A stretch of 64,000 nt of DNA, taken from contig LSRX01000716.1 of NCBI GenBank assembly GCA_001939145.1, forward strand, positions 154,054-218,053. Direction: 5' to 3'. The stretch comes from Symbiodinium microadriaticum. Its lineage: Eukaryota > Sar > Dinophyceae > Suessiales > Symbiodiniaceae. Below, one piece after another: positions 60,901 through 64,000 of the stretch (the stretch's first letter is position 1; every line of letters begins with the position of its first letter). The position numbers and the translations under genes were made by a program. Under the pieces are notes generated by a model that was not told where the DNA came from, made no database searches, and saw only the letters and a list, made by a program, of their open reading frames with translations.

Positions 60901-63247
60901 TCTTCGTTGCCGCCAGCTATCCATGAGTTGCTGCATGAAAACAGGTCCTATGTGCCGCACATCCGTGTTTCGCACCGGAGCTGCAAGCATTGCATTTTCT
61001 AGAATCCGGATCGGAGGCAAGGCATTTCACAGGTGATCAGGTCTCTCAAAGCCTTCGCCATCAAGGTTTGGACGTGGTCGTCTTTCGCGCACCTGGCAGG
61101 CCAGAGCCTCCAGTGGACGAGGCCCCAGCTCCTTGCAGAGTTTGCTTGACAAGACAGGCACTTAGCGCTTGTGTGTTGACGGAGCTCCTCCGCATGGAAG
61201 GATGACGAAGACCCGACGACGGTGAAGACTTGTGAGGAACTCAGCCAATTGGAATCTTCGCGTGTGTGGTGATGACACTCTCAGAATCAGGCTGCGGTGA
61301 TGCCGAAGACTGCAGTTGTGAAGGGCAGGCGACACCAAGCTGTCACGAGTGTCAAGAGTCATGGCAGTCTTTCCGCCGACGTCAGGGGCTAGAGGTAGCT
61401 TCTGTGCAGCGCGAGGCGACGGCTGGAAGCTGTTACGGGTTGCTTGCCGAGCCGTGGCTTGAATCACCTCCCAGGTGCTGCCATCCAAGCTGCAACGCTT
61501 GCTGTCGCTGCTCAGGGAACTGCTGGCTTCTGGGCCGGAGGCGCGATTGTTTCGAGCAGGGCTTGTGATCACATCACCTGCCCAAAAGGACAAATGCAAG
61601 TTCGAATCATGGTCATAGTATGTCATAGTGCTTCCTTTCCGTCACGATGGCTTGGCATCGTTGCACGCGAAACACAAGCGCGGTATGCGGAACTTGACTT
61701 GATCATAAAGGGCATTTTGTGCAGCACAGCTCGGCCCGAGGTGAGGGCTAGCTGCCGGGGTCGCAGTTCCTACCCGCTCGTCCCTTTGTATAGTACAGGG
61801 CAACGAAAACCGATGCCAAACCGGAGACATAACGGGGTTACCGATGAATCGGGACGACATGCAGTCGCCAAAAGCGGAGCGCCCTTGCCTCAGGGCGGAG
61901 GGCGGGACCACTTGTGCTGTATGAATGCCGGCCCGACCGGGCCCTGCACGTTGCTAGTGAAAGGAGCGCACAGACGTCTGCCACAGGTTTTCGCATCATT
62001 TGGTCAGAGCCCATCGGGTTTTGGATTCTCGGCCCAGCATGCAGGAGCGGGTGCTTGTCTACACGCAGTGGGCCACACATGTGGCCAGGATCTTACAGAG
62101 CTCCCGTGTGGATTGTCAGTGTCATTTAGGGAATGTAGGGGAAGGGATCTGATTTGAGTTCTCTCGCAGTGACAGCTAGGTCTATTTGCGAGAGGTGCTG
62201 CAGCAGCAGGGTGTGCCAGCCTTGGCCCTGGCAGTGGCCTCGGAGCGGCACACAGAACAATAGTTTTCGCAGGCGAGGTCCTTGGACTGGACAGGTCGGT
62301 GAGCTGCGAGACACCATGGACGTCCTGAGTCGTTTTGGCAGCCCCGACGAGCCGAGGGTGGCTGCTAAGCGTTTTCCCTACGCGACGGTGACTGTGTGGT
62401 GCAGGTGCTCCTCCTCTCTAGCCAGCGACATTCTTCAGGCATCAACTTGCAGGCAGGCAGCCGAAGCGACGACAATTCGAAAAAGTAGAGACGAGTTTGC
62501 CCACTTCAGCGCTCACCTGCAGATGGCTCGGCACGTGGTGATTGTGCATCCTTATTGCCAGACACTCATGTCATGGCAGCACATGGCGTTGTATCGCACC
62601 AAGAGGAAGTGTAGCTCTTCGCAGATTCCAGGCACGCCGACCGCCACCAGCCAGGACGGAAAAATGTGCGCGTAACATTGCAGGGAGGTGCATAGCAAAA
62701 TCCCCGCAGATTGCAGGCCAGTCCCTATAGTGGACTGGGCTCGCTTCTCGCAAGCCCGAATGGTTTTTGCATTCACTGTCAGAACCACTTCCTTTTTCGA
62801 GACCTAGTCTTCCAACTCTATGCCAAGACGCGGCCGGTTTGAGATGGTGTAAGGGTCGTTGAGCTTTGCTTCTTGCGAGGACTCCATTTCCCGGCTTCAG
62901 ATGTTGGCCTTTGAAGCGCAAGCGATCGGTCGAGCCTGGTCCTCGGGATAAAGGTTTCGCCGCTTGACCTTTGCCTTCCGAGCCGCCAGGTCCGACGTTA
63001 CCCGCAGAAGAACACCGTGCATGCCATCGCCTGAAGTCTCGGTACGTCTTGGGCGTCTAAGTATAAGAGCATCCCAACTCCAGAGGTCCACCGCTTGTTT
63101 GCGGTGGGATCTGTGGAAGAAGAGCTTTACGCTGGAAGGCCAGAGCTTGCCCTCGTGTTTTGGGGGGTTCTCGCTCCCTTGCATCGGACAGGTGAACCTG
63201 CCTTCGATTTCATGGCTTCCTTGGCTGACGCGGAAGAGCTAGCGTAG
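54950..63247 (+). CDS. SNF2 helicase with embedded RING finger (SHPRH/Rad5-like)
   Basis: Multi-exon gene traced by motifs in order: QVATVTWMQGIEQ (55004-55042); Walker A GGVVAHPPGSG|KTRIVAALA across an intron at 55223; motif II KWKRLVIDEPQD (56729-56764, DEPQ for DEAH); motif III WLLCGTAP (57126-57149); SSVELTQIYLQER (about 58322-58360); a coiled-coil-like stretch ADWEGTVAQRSQQKLEKLAE (about 58540-58600); RING pieces HCPVCF (60480-60497) and DCSG|FHILCRACLEQQ (across an intron at 60664); motif V LQMARHVVIVHP (62517-62552); motif VI QAIGR|VRRYPQ (62919-63007); TVH|VHRLFAVGSVEEELYAG; and a last exon ending DAEELA-stop at 63247. This order is that of RING-type SNF2 proteins, which remodel chromatin or DNA-protein complexes and can act as E3 ligases. 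DEPQ and RYPQ depart from consensus. Exons before 55.0 kb and many borders are unresolved. Confidence 0.78.
55223..55297 (+). other. GA-AG intron splitting the Walker A motif
   Basis: 75 bp. Read-through separates PPGSG from GKTR. Removing GAGACTTGG ... CCCACAAG restores PPGSGKTR. The AG|G sequence occurs at both borders. The length is a multiple of three, so the frame stays open even unspliced. Confidence 0.75.
55817..55842. repeat. Perfect hairpin 1
   Basis: ATTCAGCCACC - GCTT - GGTGGCTGAAT, 11-bp arms, 4-nt loop, flanked by direct repeats TACAAGATTC (55811-55820 and 55843-55852). It lies in an apparent intron of the SNF2 gene. Confidence 0.95.
55876..55899. repeat. Perfect hairpin 2
   Basis: TTCAGCCACC - GCAG - GGTGGCTGAA, 10-bp arms, 4-nt loop, same stem as hairpin 1. 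A half copy, GGTGGCTGAATTC, occurs at 56220-56232. Confidence 0.95.
57768..57868. repeat. Interstitial TTTAGGG run
   Basis: Six or so TTTAGGG/TTTAGGGG units at 57775-57815 and a further pair at 57851-57863, within the span of the SNF2 gene. Confidence 0.85.
60664..60714 (+). other. GC-AG intron splitting the RING finger
   Basis: 51 bp, GCCCCACAG ... TTTGGAG. Removing it joins DCSG to FHILCRAC and gives C-x3-H-x2-C-x2-C, the second half of a RING. Without removal the Cys-His spacing is broken. The length is a multiple of three. Confidence 0.68.
62934..62989 (+). other. GC-AG intron in helicase motif VI
   Basis: 56 bp, GCCTGG ... GCCGCCAG, phase 0. Removal turns QAIGR and VRRYPQ into one motif VI in the correct frame. 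A GT-AG alternative (62939-62989, 51 bp) leaves the wrong frame downstream. Confidence 0.72.
63023..63085 (+). other. GC-AG intron after motif VI
   Basis: 63 bp, GCCATCGCC ... CCAGAG, phase 0, joins NTVH to VHRLFAVGSVEEEL. Unspliced reading hits a TGA at 63031 in this frame. Confidence 0.7.
63135..63191 (+). other. Candidate GA-AG intron before last SNF2 exon
   Basis: 57 bp, GAAGGCC ... CGGACAG. Joins ELYAG to EPAFDFMASLADAEELA-stop. A GC donor at 63139 is an alternative that gives a different frame. Confidence 0.5.
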
Positions 63248-64000
63248 TGTGAAGCCTGAGTTAGTGACACTGTCAGTTCATGCACCCACTCTTTGGTGCA
63301 TGTCCGTGGCCATGTTCATATCATCCATCAGCTGCCAGGGTGAAGAGCCTTGTTGCGAAGCGATCGCAACGGCTGTGCGGATCCAACAGGCGCCTGAGGC
63401 ATCCCAACGCGAACAGGTTTAGGCCCAGGCTTTAGGATCTAGGGTTTAGGGAACCCTAAACCCTGGCGCAATAGCCGAACAATTCTAATAATAGGCGATG
63501 ACAAGGAGATGGCGCATGGGTCCTATGCACGAGCAGCTGTGGAATTCGGCATGTGTAATTACCCTAGGCTGTTTGATTTTCCACCACGGGCCTCTCAGCT
63601 GAAATGCTCCGAACTGGCCATGGCAACAGCCCCGCTGCATTTTCCAACAACTGGCATTTATGGCTCCGCGGTCTGCATCCCTTTTCACAGGCCGTCCGCA
63701 GTCTGCGCTTCCCCAACCTACCGAAAAAGAGCTTCACAAGAGAGGCCGAGAGGAACATCGCTGAGCTTCAAAACGGTTCGCAGTATATTTCCTATGCTTC
63801 GTTGAGAAGGTGCAAAGCAGGGATTTGCAGACTCGGGCATGCCGAGAGGCCTCCAGGAGGCGAACAGACTTGAGAAGATCGCTAGTGATCAAAACAAGGG
63901 GTTTTTTAACTCCAGTTGCTGAGGTGCATTGCAAAGATCTGCAAAGCAGCTAGTAGCCAGTTGTGCTTGGAATCCTTTCAACGTCTTCTTTCTGCAGCCG
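63248..64000. other. No firm gene; telomere-like palindrome
   Basis: AGGGTTTAGGG (63441-63451), AA, then CCCTAAACCCT (63454-63464) forms a perfect palindrome of the telomere-type unit, preceded by TTTAGG variants from 63418. No protein-like frame is convincing. Confidence 0.6.

Noticed and set aside
62939..62989. Canonical GT-AG intron in SNF2 motif VI
   Set aside because: It leaves the downstream exon out of frame with VRRYPQ; the GC-AG model at 62934 restores the motif.
1..64000. CRISPR array or bacterial operons
   Set aside because: No regular repeat-spacer structure; introns, DinoSL and retroelements show eukaryotic nuclear DNA.

Overview
The window looks like nuclear DNA of a dinoflagellate, probably a Symbiodiniaceae-like alga. 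The strongest sign is a complete 22-nt match to the dinoflagellate spliced leader (DinoSL) at 20249-20270. Other signs are introns whose conserved-motif continuity needs GA-AG or GC-AG boundaries, interstitial TTTAGGG repeats, abundant retroelement debris and weakly recognisable genes. One assembly gap (61 N) lies at 21209-21269. Nearly every gene that could be assigned is on the + strand.

Layout. 1-1.08 kb is an AAGCC-type satellite. 2.7-10.5 kb holds a co-oriented set: an unknown ORF, an ASCH-domain protein, an OTU-like plus DUF3987-type P-loop protein, and a Mutator-like (MULE) transposase with SWIM finger and AT-hook. This may be one large composite DNA transposon. 10.9-11.3 kb is a 190-bp tandem repeat. 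11.8-14.6 kb is a decayed retroelement-like stretch with kinase-like, RT-finger-like and basic gag-like pieces. 15.5-19.3 kb is repeat territory: duplicated blocks, a 33-bp minisatellite and TTTAGGG/CCCTAAA arrays that switch strand repeatedly. 19.4-27.3 kb contains (GA)n modules and low-complexity, often frameshifted ORFs, including a DinoSL-tagged, A-tract-ended processed gene. 27.5-31.6 kb has a WW/VEVWS gene fragment and an intronless SHIPPO-kinase gene between two ~260-bp direct repeats.

33296-41640 is an 8.3-kb tyrosine-recombinase retroelement of the DIRS/PAT/Ngaro type with perfect split direct repeats, ordered A1 - gag/MTase/RT/RNaseH - B1A2 - tyrosine recombinase - B2. The cytosine-methyltransferase-like domain lies upstream of the RT. 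Each A repeat carries a start codon and a DinoSL-like 21-mer.

41.9-43.8 kb is an intron-containing gene of ~40-aa helical repeats. 47.4-51.2 kb is a multi-exon TMEM144-like membrane transporter with microsatellite-rich introns. 54.9-63.25 kb is a multi-exon SNF2 helicase with an embedded RING finger (SHPRH/Rad5-like architecture). Many genes could only be traced through conserved motifs, so exon boundaries are approximate unless motif continuity fixes them.
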